A stretch of 40,882 nucleotides of DNA from Dichomitus squalens LYAD-421 SS1 (taxonomy: Eukaryota > Basidiomycota > Agaricomycetes > Polyporales > Polyporaceae): assembly GCF_000275845.1 (NCBI RefSeq), contig NW_006766887.1, positions 739,863 to 780,744 of the forward strand, given 5' to 3'. Shown piece after piece: positions 1 to 9,508 of the stretch. The notes under the pieces were generated by a model, which searched no databases, had not been told where the DNA came from, and saw only the letters and a program-made list of their open reading frames with translations. The translations under genes and the position numbers were made by a program. The first letter of the stretch is position 1; each line of letters begins with the position of its first letter.

Positions 1-1106
1 ATGGAGAGCCACGTGCGAAAGCGACGAGATATGAACACCTATTGAGGCAACCAGGAAGCAAGCAAGCTAGAGATGCCTACAACCCGGGTAGAAGTCGCCA
101 ACTGTGCCCAAGAAAAGCTAGCTAGGTACGTATGCAAAAGGCTATCGTAAGGAGGGTCCACACGGTTGTCCTCCGGTCCTAAGGTCACTAACAACCCCGG
201 TACAAGTGCTGGCGGGCGCAAGTGCGTGGCCTGGCACAGGGATACCTGAAACCCCGTACGCCTCGAAAGCGCAATAGGGTGCTACACGATACTAGATACT
301 AGACTAAAAGCGCTCACGGGCACAACTGTGCAAAGTCACCGTGGCAGCAGTGTCGGCGGGCACAGTCAAGAGTTTAGGAAAGTGGAGGGGATGCACGGGC
401 AGAACCGAGTGTCGACAGAGAGGGATGATGGGTGCGCGCAGGGATAAACGTCAACACAAAACTTCGGTCAGAGCGCAGGGCTCATAACCTGATAAACTCG
501 GGGCTGTGAAGACAAAGATTAGATCCGACTAGAGTCAAAGCAAGATCTTCAGTCAGTAAGGAAAGACTTAAGAGGGAGGACGCAATCTGAAGTCCTTATA
601 TACTACAGAGAAGTGTCCATGACTAATCGAAGAGTGGTTAGTCACATGTACCATAGTGCGATGAATAATATGATGGTGAAAGAATTGCGACGTATTGCAC
701 CATAGGATGAGTAAGAGATGAGTAAGGCATAGACCTGTCTAGACCGTTCTGGAGTAGTACGGATTGTCCTAGACAGTACCAGAAGAGTCCGGAAGCATAG
801 CTATAGTACACGGGCAGAGAGTCCCAAATATGGTAACATACTACATAAGCGACTACAGCTAAGCGCTAGGAGACGCATAGCCTCGTGTAGTCCGGACCGG
901 ATAAGTCCAAGTTCAACAGTTCGTTTCGAAGCGAGAGGGTCTATCTTCAGCAGTGTTGCCGGGCTTCCAGACCTTCCCTCAGGATTGAGACACAGTATCC
1001 GAGGGAAGATCGCCGTGAAGTACAAGAAAGCCAAACTAGAACAAGTAGGATAGTGCACGAGGAGACTCAGAGTGTATGGAATCAACGCGCGACGGTACGG
1101 CTGAAC
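1..1106. other. Gene-free left flank
   Basis: I see no protein of recognisable family and no splice-joined coding frame here. The open frames are short, lie on both strands and lack the codon bias of the real genes further right. The stretch runs into a cluster of transposons, so it may be old repeat sequence, but I could not identify an element in it. Confidence 0.5.
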
Positions 1107-1108
1107 TA

Positions 1109-1459
1109 CAGTGCTTTGCAAAAAAGATTGCAGTGCGAAGCGCGCAAAATCCTGTTTGCCCCTGTTTGGTCCCCCGTCGGCTACGGCGAGGATTTCTGTT
1201 TCGGGAACCGGGTGCTCACAAGGACTCCGTCCGTCAAAGCCGTGCTTGAGTCTGTGCCCGCTTTCCTACTGCCAAAATAAAAGATGATGTTCTCTGCCTC
1301 CGCAATATAACTTTATGAATATATTTGGTAGGTTTGTAGCTGAAAAGTCGACCATGCTGGAAAGAGGCTCCCGGCATTGCGGGCGTTTCTCCGGGTGAGC
1401 AAATAGAGGCAAACAGGATTTTGCGCGCTTCGCACTGCAATCTTTTTTGCAAAGCACTG
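1109..1459. mobile_element. 351-bp MITE, TA target duplication (element A)
   Basis: The two ends are perfect inverted repeats of 52 bp (1109-1160 and 1408-1459), starting CAGTGCTTTGCAAAAAAG at each end. Beyond 52 bp the similarity continues imperfectly. A TA dinucleotide flanks each end (1107-1108 and 1460-1461). A TA duplication with CAGT-type termini is what Tc1/mariner and pogo/Fot1 elements leave. The 247-bp interior has no transposase, so this is a non-autonomous miniature element that would need a transposase supplied from elsewhere. The perfect terminal repeats suggest fairly recent mobility. The superfamily is inferred; the repeat structure and TA are seen directly. Confidence 0.9.
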
Positions 1460-1501
1460 TAAGCGGCCGTGACACTGCCGTGACGAAGGGCTGGCGCTGG
1501 A

Positions 1502-1568
1502 TCTCAAAATACGGATGCACAAAATACGGGCGGCTACGAAAATACGCCAACTTTGAGCAGGGCTACTA
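1502..1568. repeat. Diverged end of element B (older partial copy)
   Basis: This stretch resembles the right end of the neighbouring 704-bp element at roughly 80 percent identity by eye, in the same orientation, including AAATACGGGCGGCTACGA and the terminal GGGCTACTA. It stops exactly at the TA where that element begins. No matching left end was found upstream. It is best read as the remnant of an older family member, into or beside whose end the younger element inserted. Confidence 0.75.
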
Positions 1569-2272
1569 GCCCCGGTCAGAATTGAGCGTATCTCGTAGCC
1601 GCCCGTATTTCGTACGTCCGTATTTTGAGTCACGTCACCCAAACCGCCTGAGCGCTTGTCACCTGTACGTCACAACCCGCGCAACGACACTCGTTGGGGC
1701 CTTCGCGCACACTAGTGATATGATATCAGACTTTTGTGTACCGCTACTCGCGTTTCTTGCACATTGTTTCAGTGGACTGTATGAACTATCCAGATGTTGC
1801 AAGTGTAAGGGGCTCGCGGGTGCAGCAGCACAAGCAAAAGTTCAAGGCGGCTAATCTGACATTACACATTGCCATAGCCACCCAACTTGGGCCCGCTAGT
1901 TGAACCACATGAGGGTGACGATAGGAGATATCTTACTGCGGCTGCACCGAGCCCGCACTAGTAAGGTGCGCGCAAGCAATAACATGGCTCGAAGGAGGCT
2001 CGCGACCCCAACAAATTCAGCTCAAGGTGAACCAAAGGGAGTCTCAGACATTTCTAATGACAAAACTGCTCTTGTGGTGAAGTACACTGTGGTTTCGAGA
2101 GACGCATAAATATGCAGATGCGCGCGCGGTGGTGCGGTCGCGCGCGACTTGGCGGCAATGGGGTGTGACGAACTGGTAGTAACAAACGCGCAGGCGGCTT
2201 GGGTGACGTGACTCAAAATACGGACGTACGAAATACGGGCGGCTACGAGATACGCTCAATTCTGACCGGGGC
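1569..2272. mobile_element. 704-bp element with 74-bp perfect TIRs (element B)
   Basis: Positions 1569-1642 and 2199-2272 are exact inverted repeats, beginning GCCCCGGTCAGAATTGAGCG. TA lies just outside each end (1567-1568 and 2273-2274). After 74 bp the repeats drift apart. The interior encodes no recognisable protein; two short open frames that look alike merely read the two copies of the inverted repeat. It is a non-autonomous DNA transposon. TA duplication suggests a mariner-like mechanism, but the GC-rich termini are unlike those of element A, so the superfamily is left open. The exact repeats imply a young insertion. Confidence 0.85.
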
Positions 2273-2274
2273 TA

Positions 2275-2695
2275 CTATTTTGTAAATCCCCTCTTCTCGG
2301 TTCTGACGCACCCCAGTTTTGAAGAGTCTTGACACTTCAGCGCCTCATCACATCGCGTTCAAGATGGCATAAGGTACTCCTCTTTGAATATGGCTTTGCT
2401 GGAGCCAAGCTGGTTCCATGAGCATTGCAGGACGATGTTTGCCGGGCTTAATACCCTGCATGGAGCTGCAATTCCGCATGTACGTACTCACACTGCAAAA
2501 GCAATTGTATGAACAGTGTCTCGGTCTGAACCAAGCAAAGCGGTCAGCCACCTTAGGTCTGCTCTGGGCCGGATTGCTACTCATACATAAGCCTTTCGCG
2601 ACCTGTATTGCCGCTCCTCACATCCTGCCATACACCTCCCCCTACGTGCTTTAACCTATTGCACCTGTACTGCTGCGCAGTCACTGTATCTATCA
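2275..2695. other. Spacer between two transposons
   Basis: About 420 bp between elements B and C. The open frames of 78 residues on each strand are composition artefacts with no recognisable motif. I see no RNA gene or repeat. Confidence 0.4.
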
Positions 2696-2735
2696 CATCA
2701 GGAAAACGTCACGGACTTGGACCCATACTTGGGCC

Positions 2736-2835
2736 CAAGTTCATGTACTTGGACTCAAGTCCGTGTACTTGGCCTCAAGTCCGTGTACTTGACCCCAAGT
2801 CCGTGTACTTGACCCCAAGTCCATGTACTTGGTCC
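2736..2835. repeat. Five 20-bp tandem repeats in element C
   Basis: Five consecutive units start at 2736, 2756, 2776, 2796 and 2816, each close to CAAGTCCGTGTACTTGACCC. Every unit carries CAAGT and ACTTG as an inverted pair, so each can fold back or bind a dimeric protein. The middle units are nearly identical. Confidence 0.9.
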
Positions 2836-3286
2836 CAAGTACACGGACTTGACCCAAGTCTATATACTTGGGGTATTTGGGGTACTTGGGCCACAACTTG
2901 GACTTTACATGTTGACTTCAGTATACTCAGGCCTCAATTTGAGCAATTGGTGTTCTATCAGTCACACATCTTGTATACTTCTTATGTAATAATATCTATC
3001 ATAGACATCCATACACTAGTTGTAAACCAGTCTGTTTTAAGGCTGTAGAAGCAGCTTTATAGTCTATTAGAAGAAGGGCAATAACATGTGATAGAAGACT
3101 TTAAGTTGTTACAATGTGCTTGTTTCAGTAGTGATACAGAGGTACAATATCCAGATAATGCTCAAGAATAGTGGTATCAGTGGTGGATGTCCAAGTTCTG
3201 CTATGGTACAGGAGAGGATGGTGAAGAATTTCTCGGAGTCCAGCAAAGAGCGCTATATATGGCTGCTATTCTGTGCTAAAGTGTGA

Positions 3287-3372
3287 GCTTCTGTAGTGTA
3301 GTGGTTGAACATGCTGTGTTGAACACTGAGATTGCAGGTTGCTGGTTCAATTCCCTGTGGTGGCATTTTTTT
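3287..3372 (+). repeat. tRNA-like Pol III unit (SINE-like) inside element C
   Basis: An A-box-like TAGTGTAGTGG (3294-3304) and a perfect B-box GGTTCAATTCC (3344-3354) are about 40 nt apart and followed by seven T residues (3366-3372), the pattern of a Pol III promoter and terminator. The D-arm pairs (GTGT with ACAT), and the outer ends, GCTTCTG and TGGTGGC, pair apart from one mismatch and several G-U. The T-stem and anticodon stem do not pair, so it is unlikely to be a working tRNA. It looks like a tRNA-derived sequence of the kind that heads SINEs, inserted in or captured by element C. Confidence 0.6.
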
Positions 3373-3671
3373 GCCGCCGCTGCACCCACTAACAAATATT
3401 GTACACTTGACCTTGATCAAGAGCAGCTGTTCTATGATTTACTTCCATGCATATCATCTATATTATTCAATACATCTCACAGTGAACTTGGGCATGAACT
3501 TGAACAGGGACTTGGAGAACTTGGCCAAGTACCTGGTACTTGGCCAAGTCGACCCACCCAACTTGGCCAAGTCCATTGGACTTGGGGTACTTGAGGTACT
3601 TGGGATACTTGAGGTACTTGGCCAAGTACCCCAAGTACCTGTACAAGTCCGTGACGTTTTCCTGATGCAGG

Positions 3672-4452
3672 ATGTCTCACCTCACTAGCGATATTGCTCC
3701 CGAAGTATTCGAGTCTGCTCTTGGCACCCCGTTCTGGTTGTGGAATGGCCGGGAGTACGTCAAGCTCGCAGGCGAGCAGCTCCGCGAGGAAATGAAACTC
3801 TGCGACGAATTGCCGGCGTGGCAGCGGAATATCCGTGAGTGTCTGAGCGCCGTCGACTGACCGCACGTTGGGCTCGCTGACACTTCTTCACACCTCGCAG
3901 TGTGCAAGCGCGACAGGTTCAAAGGCCCCAGGACCCTCCGTACACGCCGGGATCCCAGAATTTTCACCCCCGCCAAGAAAGTCAAGGCCGCCTCGACCTC
4001 GCCGTCAATAGTCGGTCGTCCCGTCGCTGAGTGCTCTAGCGGTGCTGGGTCGGTGCGTGAGGGTGGCGGCTCCCTCTCCCGCACTTGCTCAGATGCTGCT
4101 GGGGAGCAAAACGTCGAGATGGTCGGCGGACCTTCAAGCCCCGATAGCGTCGTTCTCTGTCCGAGCGTCGACCGGCCAAATGGTACTGCTGCGACGCCCG
4201 CAAGGAGTGGCTCTTCTTCGGACGCTGTGGCAGGCACCGTCGAACTGCGAGATGTGGAGATGGCGGACGACGCCTCAAGCTCGCCTCCGGCCAGTGTCGT
4301 CTGTACGAATGTTGAACTCCTCGGTACCGTCATAGTGGCAGGACAGGCAGGTTATCCTTGCGTCATTGTGACGGACACTGCCGAGTTGCAAGACGTGGAG
4401 ATGGCCGATGCAACACCGGAGGCCCCCTCGACTCCGACTCCGGCCCGCACCT

Positions 4453-4512
<60 letters not shown>

Positions 4513-5212
4513 GACAACCCTCGGTGTCGGCTTCCCGCCCAGAGCGACGGTCGCGCGCCGAACGGTCTCCGCCCCGGCCACCTACAGCTCCCCGTCCCCC
4601 AACCTCATCGGTCAAGACCTCCTCAAGCGCCTCCGGGCCCAGTTGAACGCGCCTCAAGCTCGACGCAAGGCATTTTCGGCGCCGGAGAAGGGTGAGAAGA
4701 TGTTTAACAGGCCGCGGCCCAGGCTCCCGCTGCGGTTCGAGAAGAAACGTTTGACGAAAGGCGCGACACCGGTCAAGCTCACGGCACCCGTCCAGCGCGG
4801 ACTGCAAAGCTCTGCCGAAGACAAGGAGAACGTCAGCCTCGCGACCGCCAACAGCGTCGACGTCAAGGTCAAGGCCCCCGCTGAGGCTGTCCCCCGCAAG
4901 CCGAAGGGGATCCTAAAGAAGCCTCGACGCGCGGAACGACCCCAGCCAGCGGTCATCAAGCGCGCGAGGCCCGGCACGCAGCTGCAGATTCAGGTCCAAG
5001 TTCCGGTCAAGAAGTTCGTACGCTGGGCTCCGGAGGTTATAGCGAAGGTCAGCGTGTTCTCCTACTCCGAGCTTTCCAGGAACGCGCTTCTGACAGGCAC
5101 CCTCAACAAGCTCGCGCAAACGGACCTCGAGACGATCGTCCAAGCCGCCAAGCCTCCGACGCCCGCGCAACGCCTCGAACGTCTTCAGCAGCTCGTCAAC
5201 ACGTACTTCTAA
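3672..5212 (+). CDS. Uncharacterised basic, low-complexity protein (frame slip)
   Basis: I do not recognise this family. Exon 1 is 3672-3834, a GTGAGT...CAG intron spans 3835-3900, and exon 2 begins at 3901. The N-terminal ~55 residues are folded-looking and contain TPFWLWNGREYVKLAG. Then come three degenerate copies of a VEMAD-type motif, a Pro-Thr tract, and a basic C-terminal half with KPKGILKKPRRAE and KKFVRWAPEV, a pattern common in fungal nuclear proteins. Exon 2 is open in one frame to 4646, while the C-terminal half is open in another frame to the stop at 5212. The change falls in a CCCCGA array whose last unit has one C too few (4510-4512). One more C would join the frames with no stop, so this is either a sequencing or assembly slip or a real frameshift. 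A transposon end lies 4 bp upstream of the ATG. Confidence 0.7.
4453..4515 (+). repeat. CCCCGA hexanucleotide array, last unit one base short
   Basis: About ten CCCCGA units encode the Pro-Thr tract of the preceding gene. All units are six bases except the last, where CCC (4510-4512) stands instead of CCCC. That single missing base is exactly the shift that separates the two open frames of the gene. Confidence 0.85.
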
Positions 5213-5882
5213 AGGCTCAAGATCGATTGAGGGTGGACGCGCTGGCCGCGTCCACCCATAGGTTCATCTCAAGATTCTTCGCGCGAACAGGCTGAACGCG
5301 TTCATTTGCATGCCATCTAGATTAGGTACTTAGCGCGAGGGGAAGGCAGGCGGGGTTCGGCGGCCCCGTCTGTTTTCTGTCGTCCCGGATGGTCCTAAGG
5401 TGAGTGTTTCCATTTCTCTTTTCCCGAGGGAGGGACCGCAACGGTCCTGGTGCATACCTCTCCGTGGTCCTCGGGACGAGACCCGCGCAAGCGGGGAAAC
5501 CGAAATGCGTATTCTCGTAGGTCAGCGTCGCCGTAGGTCAAAAATGTCCTGCGATCGTGAATGTTGATAAGTTGTGCGGTGTTTTATGTCGATTGCGATG
5601 AGATCGACGCCGTTTCTATATCGGATATGTGATGTGGCCGCAGGGGGCCGCGATCGGTGGTCGTGGATGGTCACGGGCGGCAGCTTGCCTTGAAAACGCA
5701 GTGGTGGGACGGACGAGTGTCAAGCTCGGGAGGCGGGATGTGGGGACTGTCGAAACAGCAACTCATGATATAGCAGCTGGGACACTCTACGCGGATCGAT
5801 GCGTTCTATTTGCTACAACGGCTAGTAACGTACAGTCCCCTTGCTTCATCACCCTACGCAGGCTTACTACAATACATTATGA
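5213..5882. other. Convergent intergenic region
   Basis: This 670-bp stretch separates two genes that converge and should hold both 3' UTRs and poly(A) sites. Apart from the hairpin at 5231-5257 I see nothing in it; one 103-residue open frame at 5629-5940 overlaps the end of ZPR1 antisense and is not credible. Confidence 0.5.
5231..5257 (+). repeat. Perfect 11-bp hairpin in the 3' UTR
   Basis: GGGTGGACGCG (5231-5241) and CGCGTCCACCC (5247-5257) pair completely around a 5-nt loop, 18 nt after the stop codon of the upstream gene. The stem is GC-rich and would be stable in the mRNA. Its role is unknown; it is not a bacterial-type terminator, as no T-run follows. Confidence 0.75.
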
Positions 5883-7677
5883 TTATTCGGACGCCTCGTC
5901 TCCCTTCTTTATCTCTGGATCCCCGGCGTCCTCCTCATAGCCCTCCACCTTCATATCGTTGAGACCAAGTTCTTCGTTCTGCTCCCACGTGCGGTCGTAC
6001 GACTCGATCGTCATGTTCGGGTCAGGGTCGGGAGCGTAAAGGTTTTGGAGGTAGGAGTTCGCCAAAGGGTCATCCAGAATCAAAGTGAACGGATGCTCGG
6101 CGTTCTTGACCTGCAGGATACTCTTCAGTTCATGCTCGCAAAGAGGATTATGCACAAGAGTACGCACCGCCTTCAATTTCTGCAAGAACGTTTCGAACGC
6201 TTTGCCGTCGCCGGCCGCATCCCCTGAAGCAAACACCTTCTCCGAGAGCTCCTCGTATACCTGATCTAGGATGCCCTCTAGGGTCGTGAAACGACCACCC
6301 AGAGTTCCTGCTTGCAAGACGAGCTCAATCTCGGGAATGCTCAAACCGCACGTCTCGCTCTGCAACATAGCTCAGTGTACAGATAACAATAGCGTATGAA
6401 CTCTCACGAGCCTTCAATATATCACGGCTCAAGTCCTCGCGGTCTTCTACCTTGAGGGTAATTCGCTTGCCTTGGGGCGAGATGGCTGCACCAGACTTCA
6501 CCTCGTTATCGCGGTATCCGCACTTGTCGCAATTCGTCGACATGATCAGGATGTCCTAGCAAGCGTCCTCATCAGCGTTGTCCCCGTGAAACGATATCTA
6601 TCCGAGCGCATACCTTGAAGTAAGGGATGTTGACCTTCTTGATCAGGGTATCGGAAGGATGGCCACAACTCGAGCACGTGCCGGGGAACTTAAAGATCTC
6701 CTCATTCTGCCCTTCTGCCCCTTCACCAAGTTCCTCCTCGACATCTTCTAGCTTTTCCACCTGCTTCGGCGGCTCTGGGGCCGGCTCGTCATCCGCGACG
6801 AGACCGAGCATGACGTTCTGGTCCCGCGTTCGGTGGTAGGTGCGCATGTTCCACTTGGGGTCTGACATGCCCCCAACAAACTCAGCGAATGAATTACCGG
6901 ATGGGTCGTCCAAGCGGATGGTGAACGGCTTCAGCGGAGCATCAATTTCCGAGGCAGGTTTTGGCGTCGAAATTGGGCCGGCTGCATTCTCGTCCGCGTC
7001 CTGGCCATCGTTGTCGTCCGGTACGATTTCCCTGCACTGACTCAAGATACTCTCGATCTTTTCGTATGCTTCAGGGCTCTGCACGCGACGCAAAGGCTGG
7101 TCCGCACTGAGGTCGGTGACGATATCACGGATGATGCCTTCGATCGTCGTGAGCTGACCTCGGCCTGGCGGGATCGTGAGGTCGAGCTCGGGGATGATTA
7201 CCGTGCATGTGTTGGACTTGACAATCTGTCGGTTGAGATCGTCTCTTGAAAGGACACGGACGGTGTACACCACACCCTCCGCTACACCGACAGTTTGTTA
7301 GTTATGGAAGTCTATGAAGAAACTACAGTAAGATCCCTGGGTGCTTACGTCTTATGGAACCGGCAGGCTGCACCTCATTATTTGAGAAGCCGCAGTGCTC
7401 GCACCGGAAGGACATCACGATGATTTCCCGGAAGTAGGGAATCGTTGTGAGAAGTAATCTCGTAACGCCCTGAGTACGAACGATCATGAGCTTTGTCTTG
7501 CCAAGAGTATGGAATGTGACACACCTGCTCCTCGCATCGCATGCATAGCGACTCAATCTCCTGTACTGGGCGATCTTCGTCAAGAGTGAGCTCTACCGTT
7601 TGAGTCCCCACTGGAAGCTTTTCGGTCTGCTCCACAACCGATCCGATTGTAGGGAAGAGTTCGGGGTTTGCAGACAT
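5883..7677 (-). CDS. ZPR1: Zinc finger protein ZPR1
   Basis: Five exons: 7677-7525, 7469-7349, 7281-6614, 6555-6412, 6359-5883; 520 residues, close to the family length. ZPR1 is a conserved eukaryotic protein that binds translation elongation factor eEF1A and helps it fold, shuttling between cytoplasm and nucleolus. The duplicated architecture is clear: zinc finger 1 (Cys45, Cys48, Cys74, Cys77) plus its beta domain, then zinc finger 2 (Cys294, Cys297, Cys323, Cys326) plus a second beta domain. Both fingers carry the IPYF signature, and both beta domains carry SETC/SNTC-type and RLDDP/ILDDP segments. Introns 1-3 are ordinary GT-AG. Intron 4 (6411-6360) fits the family only if it starts with GC; the nearest GT, 4 nt later, breaks the frame. 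Divergent from NUP53. Confidence 0.95.
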
Positions 7678-8000
7678 TATCGATTGTAGTAGCGCGTGTG
7701 TCGTCTAGTGGTCGTCAATGAGCGTCGGTAGCAAGTAGAAGGACAAGTGAAGGGGCTGCGCAGACGTAAAATTACAGACGAGGACTTGAGTGAAGTCCTT
7801 ACGAGAGGTTTCTGGAGCAAGCATCCGCGGTGGCTGAACGCAGATCTGAGTGCGCGATCGACGAGATTACATCACGAGGGCACTCATCGCGGGGTTCGAA
7901 CCACACCGTGCGCTTTTCTTTTGCCGAGGCACAAGTCGCGTTCGTCGTGTCGCGCGTCGACGTCGAGCTTTGCACGTTCACCCCTTGTCACCTGGCCACT
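7678..8000. promoter_or_regulatory. Divergent promoter ZPR1 / NUP53
   Basis: The two genes diverge from this 323-bp gap, which must contain both start regions and 5' UTRs. I see no TATA box. Open frames running through it on the plus strand simply extend upstream from the NUP53 start. Confidence 0.5.
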
Positions 8001-9508
8001 ATGTTCCCGTCGAGCAACACTTTCCCCACGGCCTCCATCGGTAGTGGACAGGAGCAACGCCCGCAGTTCCCGCATTCGCACTCGCACCCGGTGCAGTACA
8101 ATGGATCCGCTTTTGCGGTGGCTGGAATGTCCAGTCTGAACCAGTCCGCCACGAGCCCCAGCGTCCGGAGTGGTCCGTTGGGTGTGAGCATGGGCTCTTC
8201 GCTAGGCATGGGTTCTCCCTTGAGTGAGGGTCTCTCTCAGTCGCGCAGTCACTACCAGCCCGGCTACCTAATGGTGTGTGGTCATTCCATGTATGCGGCC
8301 AGTTCATTTTTTGACCCCTTTTAGTCTGTCAACCAGAGCAGCGTAAGTCGCCATAGAGTTGCGTCGTGCGTGTGTACATGATGCTCACGATAATATATCA
8401 GTCGTCGCCTCCCGGAGGCCAGCGCGAAGAACCACCCATGGTGCCCACTAAGGCGAAGCTCAACCATACGTTCTCAGGAGGGGCTGTAACAGACTTTGGC
8501 ATGGACTCTATGTTTGAAAGCTCGCGGTAAGTTTGCGCTCCGCATCGCCCTGATTACAATTTTGAAACTTGTAATCAGGCAAAGACCAAGACAAACCCTT
8601 GCAGATGAAGACGCGCCACCGACGGCCTCGGTCAATGATATTGTGAATGAGACTCCCGAATCCACTTCGCGTTTTCCGCAGCGAGTGAGCGTTGCTTATC
8701 GCGACAAACTCAGTACATGTCTCTGATGCTCCCGACAGAACGCGTTTGAACCATCGCAAAGCCGCCTTTCCTTGTTCCGTTCCTCACATCCCACCACACC
8801 GAAACCTACAGCTTCCTCCCCCCAACAGAACACTCAGCCGTTATATGTCGTCGTGTTTGGCTATCCTCCTGACAAGTACAGTGTGACTCTGGAGTACTTC
8901 CGGTCTCTCGGAGACACGACGGAAGCAGAGCAGAGCTCTGAGCTTCTCAATTGCTTCAGGATTGGCTATCTGAACCCCGCGGAAGCCATTCGCGCGATCC
9001 GCAAGAACGGCGATATCATCAATGGCTCCTTTATGGTTGGCGCCAAGTGGGCAGTATGTCCTATCACGACGATCTGTTGTTTTATGCACTGACAGTTGTT
9101 GGTGCCTCCTGCGTATAGGATCCGGCTCAGGCTGAAGCCGTCTTGGGCCCATCGCTCGCTCGGAGCACGACCCAGTCTCCTGAGTTCGTCGGCTCTGGCA
9201 TGGATATTGATACGCCGTCGCAATCACCGAACGTGTTCGGTCCTCCGTCCACGTCTCGTATGAACGTCGATGAGCTGGTCCCTCGCCATGGCGCGTCTAG
9301 GACGGCAGAGCCATCCACACCCACCGTCGGTACGCCCATCAAGCTTGCCCCGTCGACGTCAGCGTTCCGCCGTCCTGGAGGAGGGGCTCCTGTGACCCCC
9401 ATGGCGGCCATCCGACCCACTTCGTTGCTTCCAGCCTCTGGGACACCCCAGCAGTCTCCGTCTAAAGGCATGCTTGGGCAAGTCTCTGACCTCATTTTTG
9501 GCTGGTGA
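8001..9508 (+). CDS. NUP53: Nucleoporin NUP53/NUP35 (MPPN domain)
   Basis: Six exons: 8001-8273, 8325-8342, 8402-8526, 8579-8684, 8739-9053, 9119-9508; 408 residues. This is an inner-ring component of the nuclear pore complex that links NUP93/NUP155-type scaffold proteins to the pore membrane. Residues ~210-279 form the RRM-like Nup35/MPPN domain, beginning YVVVFGYPPDKYSVTLEYF and including IRKNGDIINGSFMVGAKWA. The flanks are Ser/Pro-rich and disordered. The last residues, GMLGQVSDLIFGW, form the amphipathic C-terminal helix that inserts in the nuclear membrane in this family. Exon 2 is an 18-nt micro-exon coding six residues. The ATG at 8001 is the first in frame with the family N-terminus. 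Confidence 0.93.

Larger units (their letters stand above)
2696..3667. mobile_element. ~970-bp inverted-repeat element rich in ACTTG/CAAGT (element C)
   Basis: A 24-bp sequence at 2696-2719 (CATCAGGAAAACGTCACGG and on) recurs as its exact reverse complement at 3644-3667. Inside each end lie dense ACTTG/CAAGT motifs, many arranged as small palindromes. On the left they form a regular 20-bp tandem array (2736-2835); on the right, 3480-3642, they are less regular. No transposase frame is visible and no convincing target-site duplication was found. Subterminal arrays of short transposase-binding motifs occur in several DNA transposon superfamilies, so I do not assign one. The right end stops 4 bp before the ATG of the next gene. 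Confidence 0.8.

Noticed and set aside
2688..3675. An 8-bp target-site duplication around element C
   Set aside because: Flanking bases on the two sides do not match for any of the end positions I tried, so no superfamily was assigned.
3677..4333. A 218-residue antisense open frame opposite the first gene
   Set aside because: The plus strand has the start, intron and family-like composition; the antisense frame follows from high GC content.
4524..4642. A small intron that would repair the frame of the first gene
   Set aside because: GT...AG pairs of usable length either give the wrong phase or delete plausible coding sequence with poor donor sites; a single missing base in the array explains it better.
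7830..7935. A tRNA-like B-box (GGTTCGAACC) with an A-box-like TGGCTGAACG upstream
   Set aside because: The T-stem, acceptor stem and spacing do not fold as a tRNA, and the site lies in the 5' region of NUP53.
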